Shown here: one piece after another, positions 1 through 9,430 of the stretch
How positions within the stretch are numbered: the first letter of the stretch is position 1
How the letters are laid out: every line of letters starts with the position of its first letter
Assembly: GCF_003020125.1 (NCBI RefSeq)
Contig: NZ_PYFW01000001.1
Coordinates: 1,798,001-1,862,000, forward strand
Source of the DNA: Bradyrhizobium sp. MOS003
GTDB lineage: Bacteria > Pseudomonadota > Alphaproteobacteria > Rhizobiales > Xanthobacteraceae
Length of the DNA: 64,000 nucleotides
Direction: 5' to 3'
Position numbers and translations under genes: made by a program
Notes under the pieces: model-generated
Seen by the model: only the letters and a program-made list of their open reading frames with translations
Told to the model about the DNA's origin: nothing
Database searches by the model: none

Positions 1-21
1 CCGCCGGGTCGCCGAAAGAAA

Positions 22-46
22 GTTGCGCCGGATTGGATGGCGCAAC
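22..46 (+). promoter_or_regulatory. Inverted repeat in the kdp leader
   Basis: A perfect 8-base inverted repeat (GTTGCGCC at 22-29, GGCGCAAC at 39-46, 9-base spacer) ends directly before the Shine-Dalgarno sequence GAGGAG of the first small ORF. It could be an mRNA hairpin limiting ribosome access or an operator. KdpE is encoded downstream in the same operon and would be the natural regulator, but I cannot show that it binds here. Confidence 0.4.
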
Positions 47-59
47 GAGGAGCATTCCC

Positions 60-143
60 ATGATGGACATTCTGATGCTGGCGCTGGGCTTCGCTTTTTT
101 CGCCCTTGCGATCGGCTACACCTATGCCTGCGAACGGCTGTGA
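60..143 (+). CDS. Small membrane peptide upstream of kdpF
   Basis: This 27-residue ORF starts MMDILM and ends YACERL. Its centre is a single hydrophobic helix (about residues 4-21) followed by a short charged end. A good Shine-Dalgarno sequence, GAGGAG, lies 8 bases before the first ATG. Eleven bases separate its stop from the kdpF start, so the two are almost certainly cotranscribed. From memory, peptides of this form (a hydrophobic helix ending in CERL or CDRL) often precede kdpF in proteobacteria. A role as an accessory or stabilising subunit of the Kdp complex is inference from position only. Confidence 0.6.
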   Translation: MMDILMLALGFAFFALAIGYTYACERL

Positions 144-154
144 CGGAGCAAACC

Positions 155-244
155 ATGATCTTCGATTATGCGCTCGCCGGTGCCGTCTCGTTCGGCCTGC
201 TGGCCTACCTCACCTATGCGCTGCTGCGGCCCGAGCGGTTCTGA
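155..244 (+). CDS. kdpF: Potassium-transporting ATPase subunit KdpF
   Basis: The 29-residue peptide is one transmembrane helix ending in LLRPERF, the usual KdpF ending. KdpF is a small lipid-like subunit that stabilises the KdpFABC potassium pump in the inner membrane. The ATG at 155 follows GGAGC by a few bases. It is the first recognisable subunit gene of a complete kdpFABCDE cluster, all on the plus strand. An in-frame extension upstream to about position 23 is open but lacks helix-like character and overlaps the preceding small ORF, so I reject it. Confidence 0.9.
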   Translation: MIFDYALAGAVSFGLLAYLTYALLRPERF

Positions 245-247
245 CCG

Positions 248-352
248 GTGCTGCTGCTTCTCGAATTGCTGCTGGCCGACGCCGCGCTCGTCACCTGCCT
301 GCTTGCGTTGCTGCTGCCGCTTCTTCGGCGGCCACAAAGTCTGAAGGGTTAA
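248..352 (+). CDS. Possible leucine-rich small membrane ORF between kdpF and kdpA
   Basis: A GTG-started frame of 34 codons fills most of the 112-base gap between kdpF and kdpA and stops 4 bases before the kdpA ATG. The predicted peptide has two Leu-rich stretches separated by LADAALVTC and a basic tail, which fits one or two membrane segments. There is no convincing Shine-Dalgarno sequence. GC-rich DNA produces such frames by chance, so this is a candidate only. Translation running up to the kdpA start would give translational coupling even if the peptide itself had no function. Confidence 0.25.
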   Translation: MLLLLELLLADAALVTCLLALLLPLLRRPQSLKG

Positions 353-356
353 TGCC

Positions 357-2060
357 ATGACTATGATCGGTTGGCTCCAGATCATTCTTTTTTGCGCGAT
401 CATCGTCGCGCTGACCAAGCCGCTTGGCTGGTACATGACGCGCGTGTTCAATGGCGAGCGGACGTTCCTGTCGCCGGTGCTGCGCCCGATCGAGGCCGGC
501 ATCTACTGGATTTCCGGCGTCGACGAGAAGCGCGAGCAGCATTGGCTGACTTACACCGTTGCCATGCTGCTGTTCCATGTCGGCGGCTTCCTCATCATCT
601 ACGGTGTGATGCGTCTCCAGGCCGTGCTGCCCTTCAATCCGGCAGGCCAGGGCGCGGTCGCCGAGGATCTATCCTTCAACACCGCGGTCTCTTTCATCAC
701 CAACACCAACTGGCAGAACTACGGCGGCGAGAGCACGCTGTCCTATCTCGTGCAAATGCTCGGCCTGACGCACCAGAACTTCCTGTCGGCGGCGACCGGC
801 ATCGCGCTGGCGATGGCCTTGATCCGCGGCTTCTCGCGCGCCTCGATGCGCACGGTCGGCAATTTCTGGGTCGACGTCACTCGCTGCACGCTCTACGTCC
901 TGTTGCCGATCTGCGTGGTCTACACGCTGTTCCTGGTCTGGCAGGGCATGCCGCAGACGCTCGGCCCCTATATCGAGGCGACCACGCTCGAGGGCGCCAA
1001 GCAGACCATCGCGGTCGGCCCTGTCGCCTCCCAGGTCGCGATCAAGATGCTCGGCACCAATGGCGGCGGCTTCTTCAACGCCAACGCGGCGCACCCCTTC
1101 GAAAACCCGACCGCGCTGTCCAACTTCGTGCAGATGCTCTCGATCTTCGCGCTCGGCGCCGCGCTCACCAACGTGTTCGGGCGCATGGTCGGCAACCAGC
1201 GCCAGGGCTGGGCGGTCCTGTCCGTGATGGGTGTGCTGTTCGTCGCAGGCGTCGCCATCACCTATTGGGCGGAAGCGAACGGGACCTCGATGCTCCATGC
1301 GCTGGGCCTGACCGGCGGCAACATGGAGGGCAAGGAGGTCCGCTTCGGCATCGTGGCGTCCTCGCTGTTCGCGGTCGTCACGACGGCGGCCTCGTGCGGT
1401 GCCGTCAACGCCATGCATGACAGCTTCACCGCGCTCGGCGGCATGATCCCGCTGATCAACATGGAGCTCGGCGAGATCATCATCGGCGGCGTCGGCGCGG
1501 GCATGTACGGCATGCTGCTGTTCGTCATCCTCGCGATCTTCGTCGCCGGATTGATGGTCGGCCGCACCCCGGAATATGTCGGCAAGAAGATCGAGGCGCG
1601 CGAGGTTAAGATGGCGATGCTGGCCATCCTGGTGCTGCCGCTCATGATCCTTGGCTGGACCGCCGTCGGCGTGGTCTATCCGGCGGCCGTCGCCTCGATG
1701 GCGAATGCCGGACCGCATGGCTTCACCGAGGTGCTCTACGCCTTCACCTCGGCGACCGGCAACAACGGCTCGGCCTTTGCTGGCCTGACCGGCAACACCT
1801 TCTTCTACAACCTGACGCTCGCAACCTCGATGTTCGTCGGCCGCTTCTTCATGATCATCCCGGCCATGGCCATCGCGGGCTCGCTTGCGGAGAAGAAGTC
1901 GATCCCGCCGTCCAGCGGCACGTTCCCGACCACGGGTGGGCTGTTCGTTGGCCTCGTCGTCGGCGTCATCCTGATCATGGGCGGCCTGACCTTCTTTCCG
2001 GCGCTCGCGCTCGGCCCGATCGTCGAACACCTGGCGATGAACGCCGGCAACCTCTTCTGA
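357..2060 (+). CDS. kdpA: Potassium-transporting ATPase subunit KdpA
   Basis: The 567-residue integral membrane protein is the potassium-binding and translocating subunit of the Kdp P-type ATPase. It belongs to the superfamily of potassium transporters with four selectivity-filter repeats. Filter-type segments are visible: [11 protein letters not shown] (about residue 116), [18 protein letters not shown] (about 234), [14 protein letters not shown] (about 342) and [11 protein letters not shown] (about 465). Hydrophobic helices run the whole length, and the size matches the family (about 557-590). The start at ATG 357 gives MTMIGWLQ, directly into helix 1. kdpB follows after an 18-base gap. Confidence 0.97.
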   Translation: MTMIGWLQIILFCAIIVALTKPLGWYMTRVFNGERTFLSPVLRPIEAGIYWISGVDEKREQHWLTYTVAMLLFHVGGFLIIYGVMRLQAVLPFNPAGQGAVAEDLSFNTAVSFITNTNWQNYGGESTLSYLVQMLGLTHQNFLSAATGIALAMALIRGFSRASMRTVGNFWVDVTRCTLYVLLPICVVYTLFLVWQGMPQTLGPYIEATTLEGAKQTIAVGPVASQVAIKMLGTNGGGFFNANAAHPFENPTALSNFVQMLSIFALGAALTNVFGRMVGNQRQGWAVLSVMGVLFVAGVAITYWAEANGTSMLHALGLTGGNMEGKEVRFGIVASSLFAVVTTAASCGAVNAMHDSFTALGGMIPLINMELGEIIIGGVGAGMYGMLLFVILAIFVAGLMVGRTPEYVGKKIEAREVKMAMLAILVLPLMILGWTAVGVVYPAAVASMANAGPHGFTEVLYAFTSATGNNGSAFAGLTGNTFFYNLTLATSMFVGRFFMIIPAMAIAGSLAEKKSIPPSSGTFPTTGGLFVGLVVGVILIMGGLTFFPALALGPIVEHLAMNAGNLF

Positions 2061-2078
2061 GAGTCTGGAGTGACTTCC

Positions 2079-4193
2079 ATGGATACGATGAAACTGCAAA
2101 AACGTGCTGCCGTGTCGGCAATGCTGGATCCCAGGATCGTGATGCCCGCGATCCGCGCCTCCTTCACCAAGCTCGATCCGCGGCTGATGGTGAAGAATCC
2201 CGTGATGTTCGTGGTCGAGGTCGTGGCCGCGCTGACCACGGTGATCTTCCTGCGCGATGTCGCTACGGGCGGCGCTGGCCTCGGCTTCACCTTCCAGATC
2301 ATCCTCTGGCTCTGGTTCACCGTGTTGTTCGCCAATTTTGCCGAAGCGGTGGCAGAAGGGCGCGGCAAGGCGCAGGCCGAATCATTACGCAAAACCCGCA
2401 CCGAGAGCCAGGCCAAGCTCCTGACCGGCGCAGGCCAGGCCTTCAAGCTGGTGCCGGGCACGAGCCTCAAGGTCGGCGACATCGTGCTGGTCGAGGCCGG
2501 CGACACCATTCCTTCCGACGGCGAGGTGATCGAAGGTGTCGCCTCGGTAAACGAGGCCGCCATCACCGGCGAGTCCGCGCCTGTCATCCGCGAGTCCGGC
2601 GGTGACCGGTCGGCCGTGACCGGCGGCACGCAGGTGCTATCCGACTGGATCCGCGTCCGCATCACGGCGGCGCAAGGCTCGACCTTCATCGACCGCATGA
2701 TCAAGCTGGTGGAAGGTGCCGAACGGGCGAAGACGCCGAACGAGATTGCGCTCAACATTCTCCTGGCCGGCCTCACCATCATCTTCGTGTTCGCCACCGT
2801 CACCATTCCGAGCTATGCGGCCTATGCCGGCGGTTCGATCTCCGTGGTCGTGCTGGTCGCCTTGTTCGTGACGCTGATCCCGACCACGATCGGCGCGCTG
2901 TTGTCGGCGATCGGCATCGCCGGCATGGACCGGCTGGTTCGCTTCAACGTGCTGGCGATGTCCGGCCGTGCGGTCGAGGCTGCCGGCGACGTCGACACGC
3001 TGTTGCTGGACAAGACCGGCACCATCACGCTCGGCAACCGGCAGGCGACCGCCTTCCGGCCCGTGCGCGGCGTCACCGAGCAGGAGCTGGCGGATGCAGC
3101 CCAGCTCGCCTCGCTCGCCGACGAAACGCCGGAGGGCCGTTCCATCGTCGTGCTGGCAAAAGAGAAATATGGGATCCGCGGCCGCGACATGGCCGAGCTC
3201 GGTGCCACCTTCATCCCGTTCACCGCGCAGACCCGCATGAGCGGCGTTGATGCCGGCGGCTCGTCGGTGCGCAAGGGCGCGGTCGATGCCATGCTCAACT
3301 ATGTCGCGGGCGGTACGACGCTGGCGGTTGCCTCCGGCAACGCCGCCCGCGCCCTCCAGCCGGCGGGGCTTTCCGACCTCGGCCGCGAGGTGCAGACCAT
3401 CGCCGACGAGATCGCCAAGGCCGGCGGAACGCCGCTTGCGGTTGCGAAGGACGGCAAGCTGCTCGGCGTCATCCAGCTCAAGGACATCGTCAAGGGCGGC
3501 ATCCGCGAGCGTTTTGCCGAGCTGCGCCGCATGGGCATCCGCACCGTCATGATCACCGGCGACAACCCGATGACGGCCGCCGCGATCGCGGCGGAAGCCG
3601 GCGTGGATGACTTCCTGGCGCAGGCAACGCCCGAGGACAAGCTCAAGCTGATCCGCGACGAGCAGGCCAAGGGCAAGCTGGTAGCGATGTGCGGCGACGG
3701 CACCAACGATGCGCCGGCGCTGGCGCAGGCCGACGTCGGTGTCGCCATGAACACGGGCACGCAGGCCGCCCGTGAGGCCGGCAACATGGTCGACCTCGAC
3801 TCCAACCCGACCAAGCTGATCGAGGTGGTCGAGATCGGCAAGCAGCTGCTGATGACGCGCGGTGCGCTGACGACCTTTTCGATCGCCAACGACGTTGCAA
3901 AATACTTTGCGATCATCCCGGCGATGTTCCTGGCGTTCTACCCCCAGCTTGGCGTGCTCAACGTGATGAACCTGTCGAGCCCGCAGAGCGCCATTCTCTC
4001 GGCGATCATCTTCAACGCGCTTGTGATCATCGGGCTGATCCCGCTGGCCTTGAAAGGCGTCGCCTATCGCGCCGTCGGTGCCGGTGCGCTGCTCCGCCGC
4101 AATCTCTTGATTTACGGCCTCGGCGGTATCGTCATTCCCTTCATCGGCATCAAGGCGATCGACCTCGTGGTTGTCGCCCTGCACCTGGCTTGA
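2079..4193 (+). CDS. kdpB: Potassium-transporting ATPase ATP-binding subunit KdpB
   Basis: The catalytic P-type ATPase subunit of KdpFABC hydrolyses ATP to drive potassium uptake. Visible motifs are the actuator-domain TGES, the phosphorylation motif DKTGT with the phospho-Asp near residue 311, the nucleotide-domain MITGDNP and the hinge [10 protein letters not shown], followed by the C-terminal membrane helices. I chose ATG 2079 (704 residues) because CTGGAG lies 8 bases upstream. A GTG at 2070, inside that ribosome-binding site, would add only three residues. No key residue is missing. Confidence 0.97.
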   Translation: MDTMKLQKRAAVSAMLDPRIVMPAIRASFTKLDPRLMVKNPVMFVVEVVAALTTVIFLRDVATGGAGLGFTFQIILWLWFTVLFANFAEAVAEGRGKAQAESLRKTRTESQAKLLTGAGQAFKLVPGTSLKVGDIVLVEAGDTIPSDGEVIEGVASVNEAAITGESAPVIRESGGDRSAVTGGTQVLSDWIRVRITAAQGSTFIDRMIKLVEGAERAKTPNEIALNILLAGLTIIFVFATVTIPSYAAYAGGSISVVVLVALFVTLIPTTIGALLSAIGIAGMDRLVRFNVLAMSGRAVEAAGDVDTLLLDKTGTITLGNRQATAFRPVRGVTEQELADAAQLASLADETPEGRSIVVLAKEKYGIRGRDMAELGATFIPFTAQTRMSGVDAGGSSVRKGAVDAMLNYVAGGTTLAVASGNAARALQPAGLSDLGREVQTIADEIAKAGGTPLAVAKDGKLLGVIQLKDIVKGGIRERFAELRRMGIRTVMITGDNPMTAAAIAAEAGVDDFLAQATPEDKLKLIRDEQAKGKLVAMCGDGTNDAPALAQADVGVAMNTGTQAAREAGNMVDLDSNPTKLIEVVEIGKQLLMTRGALTTFSIANDVAKYFAIIPAMFLAFYPQLGVLNVMNLSSPQSAILSAIIFNALVIIGLIPLALKGVAYRAVGAGALLRRNLLIYGLGGIVIPFIGIKAIDLVVVALHLA

Positions 4194-4249
4194 GCGTCAT
4201 CGTGCGGCGCAAGGCGCCGCGCGCCATGACGAAGACTTAGGAGAACAAC

Positions 4250-4855
4250 ATGCTCAGAGAAATCCGCCCCGCCATCGTCCTCCTGCTGGTGCTCGCCGCC
4301 ATCACGGGCCTTGCCTATCCGCTGGCCATGACGGCCATCGCCGGTGCACTCTTCCCGGCGCAGGCCCAAGGCAGCCTGATCGAGCGCGACGGCAAGGTGG
4401 TCGGCTCCGCCCTGATCGGGCAGGAATTCAAGGACGACAAATATTTCCACGGCCGTCCCTCGGCGACGGTTGCGCCGGATCCGAACGATCCGACCAAGAC
4501 GGTTTCGGCGCCCTACAACGCCGCGAATTCGGGTGGCTCCAACCTCGGCCCGACTAGCAAGGCGCTGTCCGACCGGCTCAAGGAGGATGTGGAAAAGCTG
4601 AAGGGCGAGAACCCGAATGCCGCCGTGCCGGTTGACCTAATTACCACCTCGGCCAGTGGTCTCGACCCGGACATCTCCCCAGAGGCCGCGCAATTCCAGA
4701 TCCCGCGCGTTGCCAAGGCACGGAATATGCCGGAGGACGCAGTGAAACAGCTTGTGGCCTCCAACGTCCAGGGCCGTTTGCTCGGCCTGCTGGGCGAACC
4801 TCGGGTTAACGTATTGGCGTTGAATCTCGCGCTCGACCGCGCCTCGGCGAAGTAG
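4250..4855 (+). CDS. kdpC: Potassium-transporting ATPase subunit KdpC
   Basis: The 201-residue protein has one N-terminal membrane helix (about residues 8-30) and a periplasmic domain, as expected for KdpC, which raises the nucleotide affinity of the KdpFABC complex. Family-typical segments include [35 protein letters not shown] and [17 protein letters not shown] near the middle. AGGAGAAC precedes the ATG. A 56-base gap separates it from kdpB, and it is followed after 40 bases by kdpD. Confidence 0.96.
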   Translation: MLREIRPAIVLLLVLAAITGLAYPLAMTAIAGALFPAQAQGSLIERDGKVVGSALIGQEFKDDKYFHGRPSATVAPDPNDPTKTVSAPYNAANSGGSNLGPTSKALSDRLKEDVEKLKGENPNAAVPVDLITTSASGLDPDISPEAAQFQIPRVAKARNMPEDAVKQLVASNVQGRLLGLLGEPRVNVLALNLALDRASAK

Positions 4856-4895
4856 CGGTCTAGGCTCGCGGCGGCAGGATGATTATATTGCATTG

Positions 4896-7619
4896 ATGGT
4901 CCGAGAGCGCCGCGATCTTGAACAACGTCCGTCGCCGGAGGCGCTGCTGGAAGCAGCGCGCCGGGAGGAAGGCGCGAGCGGCAAGCTGAAGATCTTCGTC
5001 GGCGCCGCGCCCGGCGTCGGCAAGACCTATGAGATGCTGCAAAGCGCTCATGCCAGGCGCAAGGCCGGCATCGACATCGTGGTCGGCTTCGTCGAGACCC
5101 ATGGACGTGCCGAGACCGAGGCGCTGGTGCGCGACCTCGAAGTGATCCCGCGCAAGCGGCTGGACTATCGCGGGCAGATCGTCGAGGAGATGGACCTCGA
5201 CGCGGTGATCGCGCGCCGGCCGCAGATTGCACTGGTCGACGAGCTCGCCCACACCAACGCGGCCGGCAGCCGCCATCCCAAGCGTTATCTCGACGTTGAG
5301 GAATTGTTGTCCCACGGCATCGACGTCTACACCGCCGTCAACATCCAGCACATCGAGAGCCTGAACGACGTCGTCGCCCAGATCACTCACGTCCGGGTGC
5401 GCGAGACGGTCCCCGACTCCGTGTTCGACCGCGCCGACGCGATCGAGCTGATCGACCTCACGCCCGACGATCTCATTCAGCGCCTGAAGGAGGGCAAGGT
5501 CTATGTGTCCAGGCAGGCCGAGCGGGCGCTTGAGCACTATTTTTCGCCGGGCAACCTGACCGCGTTGCGCGAGCTGGCTTTGCGGCGCACCGCCGAGCGG
5601 GTCGACGAGCAATTGCTCACCCACATGCAGGCCAATGCCATTGCCGGACCCTGGGCTGCCGGCGAGCGCATCCTCGTCTGCGTCAGCGAGGACCCGCGCG
5701 CGGCCGGGCTCGTGCGCTACACCAAGCGGCTGGCCGACCGGCTGCATGCGCCGTTCACCGCGGTCTCGATCGAGACGCGGCGATCCCTGCAATTGTCCGA
5801 CGAGCAGCGCGACCGGCTGGCCGATACGCTGCGTCTCGCGGAATCGCTCGGCGGCGAGGCGCTGACCATTCCCGCGGTCGGCCGCCGCATCGCCGACGAT
5901 GTCGTCAGCTTCGCTCAGGGCAACAACGTCACCCAGATCGTGATCGGCAAGTCCACGCGCTCGCGCTGGTTCGAGATGACGCGGGGCTCGGTCGTGCACG
6001 ACCTGGTGCGTCGGGCCGGCAATATCAGCGTTCACGTCATTCCAGGTGACGAACTGACGAGCGAGCCGGCGCCGAAGACGACGGTACAGACCGCTGCACG
6101 GTCCGAGCCATTCGACGCGGTTCCTTACCTGAAGGCGCTCGGGATCACCGCGCTCGGCCTTGCCGCAGCGGTGGCCATCAAGCCGTATTTTGGCATCGAA
6201 AACGTCGATCTCATGTTCCTCACCGCGGTGGTTGCCGTGGCCGTCCGCTATGGGTTATTGCCGTCGCTGCTGGCGAGCCTTGCGGCGTCGCTGGCGTATA
6301 ATTTCTTCTTCCTGCCGCCGGTCTACACCTTCACCATCACCGATCCGACCAACGTCGCGGCGTTCTTCTTCTTCATGCTGATCGCATTCCTGGTGTCCAA
6401 TGTCGCCGCGCGCGTGCGCACCCAGGCCGATGCCGCCATCGGCCGGATCAGGATGAGCGAGCAGCTCTACGCCTTCAGCCGCAAGCTCGCCGGCACAGCG
6501 ACACTCGACGACGTGCTGTGGGCGAGCGCCTACCAGATCGCCTTGATGCTGAAAGTCCGGGTGGTGCTGCTGCTGCCGGAAGAAGGCCTCCTTACGGTGA
6601 AGTCCGGCTATCCGCCCGAGGACGAGCTCGATCAGGCCGATCTTGCCGCCGCCAACTGGGCCTGGAGCAACGACCGCCCCGCCGGCCGGGGCTCGGATAC
6701 GCTGCCGGGTGCCAAACAGCTGTTCTTGCCGATGCGCACCGGGCGCGGCCCGATCGGCGTGATCGGCATCGACAACGATCGCACCGGGCCGCTGCTGACG
6801 CCGGACCAGCGCCGGCTGCTGGATGCGCTGGTCGACCAGGGCGCGCTGGCGATCGAGCGCGTGCTGCTGGTCGAGGACATGGACCGTGTCAAGCGCACGG
6901 TCGAGTCCGAGCGGCTGCGCTCCGCGCTCCTGACCTCGATCTCGCACGATTTGAAGACGCCGCTCGCCTCGGTGCTGGGGGCGGCTTCCACCATGCGCGA
7001 TCTCGCCGGGGCGCTTTCCGACACCGAGAAGCGAGATCTGCTTGCCACCGTGATCGACGAGTCCGAGCGGCTCAACCGCTTCATCGCCAATCTGCTCGAC
7101 ATGACCAAGCTCGAATCCGGAGCGATCGTGCCTAACACGGCGCTGCACGATCTCGGCGAGATCGTGGGCAGCGCGCTGCGGCGCGCCAGCAAGATCCTGA
7201 CCGCCCACAAGGTGGAGCTGCTGCTCGCGGCCGATCTGCCGATGCTTCAGCTCGATGCCGTCCTGTTCGAGCAGGTGCTGTTCAACTTGCTGGACAACGC
7301 GGCAAAATACTCACCGCCGGACACCACGGTCTCGATCAAGAGCAGGCGCGAGCGCGATCAAATCGTGCTTGATGTCGCCGACGAAGGCGGCGGCATCCCG
7401 CCTGACGAGCTTGAGAGCGTGTTCGACAAGTTCTACCGCGTGCAGAAGGGCGATCACGTCCGTCCCGGCACGGGGCTCGGCCTCGCCATTTCCCGCGGCT
7501 TCGTCGAGGCGATGCGCGGCACGATCTCGGCCGCCAACCGCCGCGACCGCAGTGGCGCCGTCCTCACCATCCGTCTTCCCGTTCCGGCAGACAGCCGCGC
7601 ATTGGATACCGCCGCATGA
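4896..7619 (+). CDS. kdpD: Osmosensitive potassium channel sensor histidine kinase KdpD
   Basis: The 907-residue sensor kinase activates kdp expression under potassium limitation. In order it has an N-terminal KdpD domain with the Walker-type GAAPGVGKTYEM (about residue 36), a universal-stress-protein-like domain (about 250-370), four closely spaced membrane helices (about 410-510), a GAF-like region, a dimerisation domain with SISHDLKTPL (His about 684) and a catalytic domain with NLLDNAAKY, DEGGGIPP and GTGLGLAIS. All catalytic motifs are intact. ATG 4896 is preferred over the adjacent TTG 4893. The stop overlaps the kdpE start in ATGA. Confidence 0.96.
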   Translation: MVRERRDLEQRPSPEALLEAARREEGASGKLKIFVGAAPGVGKTYEMLQSAHARRKAGIDIVVGFVETHGRAETEALVRDLEVIPRKRLDYRGQIVEEMDLDAVIARRPQIALVDELAHTNAAGSRHPKRYLDVEELLSHGIDVYTAVNIQHIESLNDVVAQITHVRVRETVPDSVFDRADAIELIDLTPDDLIQRLKEGKVYVSRQAERALEHYFSPGNLTALRELALRRTAERVDEQLLTHMQANAIAGPWAAGERILVCVSEDPRAAGLVRYTKRLADRLHAPFTAVSIETRRSLQLSDEQRDRLADTLRLAESLGGEALTIPAVGRRIADDVVSFAQGNNVTQIVIGKSTRSRWFEMTRGSVVHDLVRRAGNISVHVIPGDELTSEPAPKTTVQTAARSEPFDAVPYLKALGITALGLAAAVAIKPYFGIENVDLMFLTAVVAVAVRYGLLPSLLASLAASLAYNFFFLPPVYTFTITDPTNVAAFFFFMLIAFLVSNVAARVRTQADAAIGRIRMSEQLYAFSRKLAGTATLDDVLWASAYQIALMLKVRVVLLLPEEGLLTVKSGYPPEDELDQADLAAANWAWSNDRPAGRGSDTLPGAKQLFLPMRTGRGPIGVIGIDNDRTGPLLTPDQRRLLDALVDQGALAIERVLLVEDMDRVKRTVESERLRSALLTSISHDLKTPLASVLGAASTMRDLAGALSDTEKRDLLATVIDESERLNRFIANLLDMTKLESGAIVPNTALHDLGEIVGSALRRASKILTAHKVELLLAADLPMLQLDAVLFEQVLFNLLDNAAKYSPPDTTVSIKSRRERDQIVLDVADEGGGIPPDELESVFDKFYRVQKGDHVRPGTGLGLAISRGFVEAMRGTISAANRRDRSGAVLTIRLPVPADSRALDTAA

Positions 7620-8305
7620 GTGCTGCCCCGATCAAGGTCCTGGTCATCGACGACGAGCCGCCGATCCGGAAGTTGCTGCGGATGGGGCTGACGACGCAAG
7701 GCTATGAAATCCTGGAAGCGTCGAACGGCAGGATGGCACTGGAGAAGCTGGTCGAGGAGCCGGCGCTGATCATCCTCGATCTCGGCCTGCCCGACGTGCA
7801 GGGACACGAGCTGTTGCGCACGATCCGCGCCCGCAACGAAGCCGTGCCGATCGTGGTGCTGTCGAGCCGCGGCGACGAAGCCGGCAAGGTGCAGGCGCTC
7901 GATCTCGGCGCCGACGATTATCTGACCAAGCCGTTCGGCATGGAAGAGCTCCTGGCTCGCCTGCGGGCGGCGCTCCGGCACCAGCTCCAGATCCAGGGCG
8001 AGCGGCCGGTGTTCCGCACCGGCGATCTCTCGGTCGATCTCGTCCGCCGCATCGTCAAAGTCGGCGAGCGTGATGTGAAATTATCGCCCAAGGAATACGA
8101 CCTGTTGCGCGTGTTGGTGCAGCACGCCGGCAAGGTGCTGACGCATCGTTTCCTGTTGAAGGAGCTCTGGGACGAATTGACCGACGCTCAATATCTGCGC
8201 GTCTATGTCCGCCAGCTTCGCCAGAAGATCGAGGCCGATCCGGAGCGGCCGCAATTTGTGCTGACCGAGACGGGGATCGGGTATCGGTTGAAGGCGGGGG
8301 ATTGA
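7616..8305 (+). CDS. kdpE: Response regulator KdpE
   Basis: The 229-residue OmpR/PhoB-family regulator has a receiver domain with the acidic pair DDE (12-14), the phospho-acceptor Asp55 in ILDLGLPD and the Lys in YLTKPFG. The C-terminal winged-helix domain contains LSPKEYDLLRVL and YLRVYVRQLRQKIE. It is the partner of KdpD and overlaps it by 4 bases, so the two are translationally coupled. It closes the kdp operon, and an intergenic palindrome that may act as terminator follows 13 bases downstream. Confidence 0.96.
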   Translation: MSAAPIKVLVIDDEPPIRKLLRMGLTTQGYEILEASNGRMALEKLVEEPALIILDLGLPDVQGHELLRTIRARNEAVPIVVLSSRGDEAGKVQALDLGADDYLTKPFGMEELLARLRAALRHQLQIQGERPVFRTGDLSVDLVRRIVKVGERDVKLSPKEYDLLRVLVQHAGKVLTHRFLLKELWDELTDAQYLRVYVRQLRQKIEADPERPQFVLTETGIGYRLKAGD

Positions 8306-8318
8306 CGCTTACAGGGCC

Positions 8319-8405
8319 GTAGGGTGGCAAAGGCGCAGAGCGCCGTGCCCACCATTTTCTCGTTCCGATCAAGTGGTGGGCACGCTTCGCTTTGCCCACC
8401 CTACG
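8319..8405. repeat. Intergenic palindromic repeat, GTAGGGTGG type
   Basis: The element begins GTAGGGTGGCAAAGGCGCAG and ends GCTTTGCCCACCCTACG. The outer arms are complementary apart from small differences, with inner CGTGCCCACC / GGTGGGCACG arms. It lies between the convergent kdpE and ku genes, where it could terminate transcription from either side. Palindromes with this GTAGGGTGGG...CCCACCCTAC border are common between genes in Bradyrhizobium. Confidence 0.8.
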
Positions 8406-8427
8406 ATATCCCGTGCCGGGCGAGCAG

Positions 8428-9312
8428 TTAGCCCGCCTTGCGATGCCGCGCCGTTGAACGAGTCGATTTTTTCGCGGCCTGCCGCCGCCCGGTACCACGG
8501 CGCGCGTGCGGCTTCGCCGCCGCCTTCTTGCCGCCGCGTCCCTTCAGGCTTTGCTTCAGCGCATCCATCAGGTTGACGACATTGCTCGGCCGCTCCTCGG
8601 GCTTCGGCAGCTCGATAGTCTTGCCGCTGGCCTTACGCTTCACCAGCGCCTTCAGCGCGGTCTCATATTCGTCCTTGAATTTGCCGGGATCGAAATGTGC
8701 CGCCTTGGTGTGGAGGATGTGGCCGGCGAACTCGACCATGTCCTTGGTGATCTTCGGGCTCTTGATGTCGTCGAAGAACTCGTCCTCGTCGCGCAGCTCG
8801 TAAGGAAAGCGCAGCGTGGTGCCCAGCAGGCCCTTGCCGAGCGGTTTGATCGCGATGATGTGCTCGCGGTTGGTGAGCACGATCTTGGCAAGCGCCACGC
8901 GGTCCTGGTCCTTCATGGCGTCGCGGATCACTGCGAACGCATCCACCGCGGCCTTGCCGTCGGGCGCGACGTAATAGGGGTGGTTGAGGTAGCGCTCGTC
9001 GATCTCCTCGCTCGGCACGAAGCTCTCGATGTCGATGGTGTGGTTGCTCTCGATCTGCACCGCCTTGAGCTCCTCCGGCTCGATCTCGACATATTTGCCC
9101 TTGCGCAATTCGTAGCCGCGGCCCTTCTGGTCACTCTCGACGACGTCGCCGGTCTCGGAATCGATCATCTGCTGCTTGAGCCGGTTGCCGGTCTCGCGAT
9201 TGATCATGTGAAACCGCGTCTTCTCGGCCGACGTGGTCGCCGGATAGAGCACGACCGGGCAGCTGACCAGCGACAGCCTCAACGTTCCCTTCCAGTAGGC
9301 GCGCGGTGCCAT
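8428..9312 (-). CDS. ku: Non-homologous end-joining protein Ku
   Basis: The 294-residue bacterial Ku homologue begins MAPRAYWKGTLRLSLVSCPV, the typical start of the Ku core. It forms a dimeric ring that binds double-strand DNA ends and recruits LigD. The core occupies about residues 1-250. The last 45 residues are a Lys/Arg/Ala-rich tail of the kind seen in bacterial Ku and linked to DNA binding. I chose the start at 9312 because GGAG lies 7 bases upstream; the frame is open 13 codons further but without support. It is divergent from ligD across 118 bases. Confidence 0.94.
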   Translation of the reverse strand: MAPRAYWKGTLRLSLVSCPVVLYPATTSAEKTRFHMINRETGNRLKQQMIDSETGDVVESDQKGRGYELRKGKYVEIEPEELKAVQIESNHTIDIESFVPSEEIDERYLNHPYYVAPDGKAAVDAFAVIRDAMKDQDRVALAKIVLTNREHIIAIKPLGKGLLGTTLRFPYELRDEDEFFDDIKSPKITKDMVEFAGHILHTKAAHFDPGKFKDEYETALKALVKRKASGKTIELPKPEERPSNVVNLMDALKQSLKGRGGKKAAAKPHARRGTGRRQAAKKSTRSTARHRKAG

Positions 9313-9430
9313 TCCATTCTCCGGTGTTTGCAGGGCGAATTGGAACCCCAACCGCCCCGTGGGGTTTTGGTTCCGGATGGGACTTGGGCCGTGATAGGCT
9401 TGAATCCCCGAATGAAAAGCGGGACAGGCC

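Noticed and set aside
669..2099. 476-residue open frame antisense to kdpA
   Set aside because: Its product is His/Arg/Asp-rich low-complexity sequence, typical of the antisense frame of a GC-rich gene, and kdpA is certain.
2637..4184. 515-residue open frame antisense to kdpB
   Set aside because: Same compositional artefact; kdpB has all P-type ATPase motifs on the other strand.
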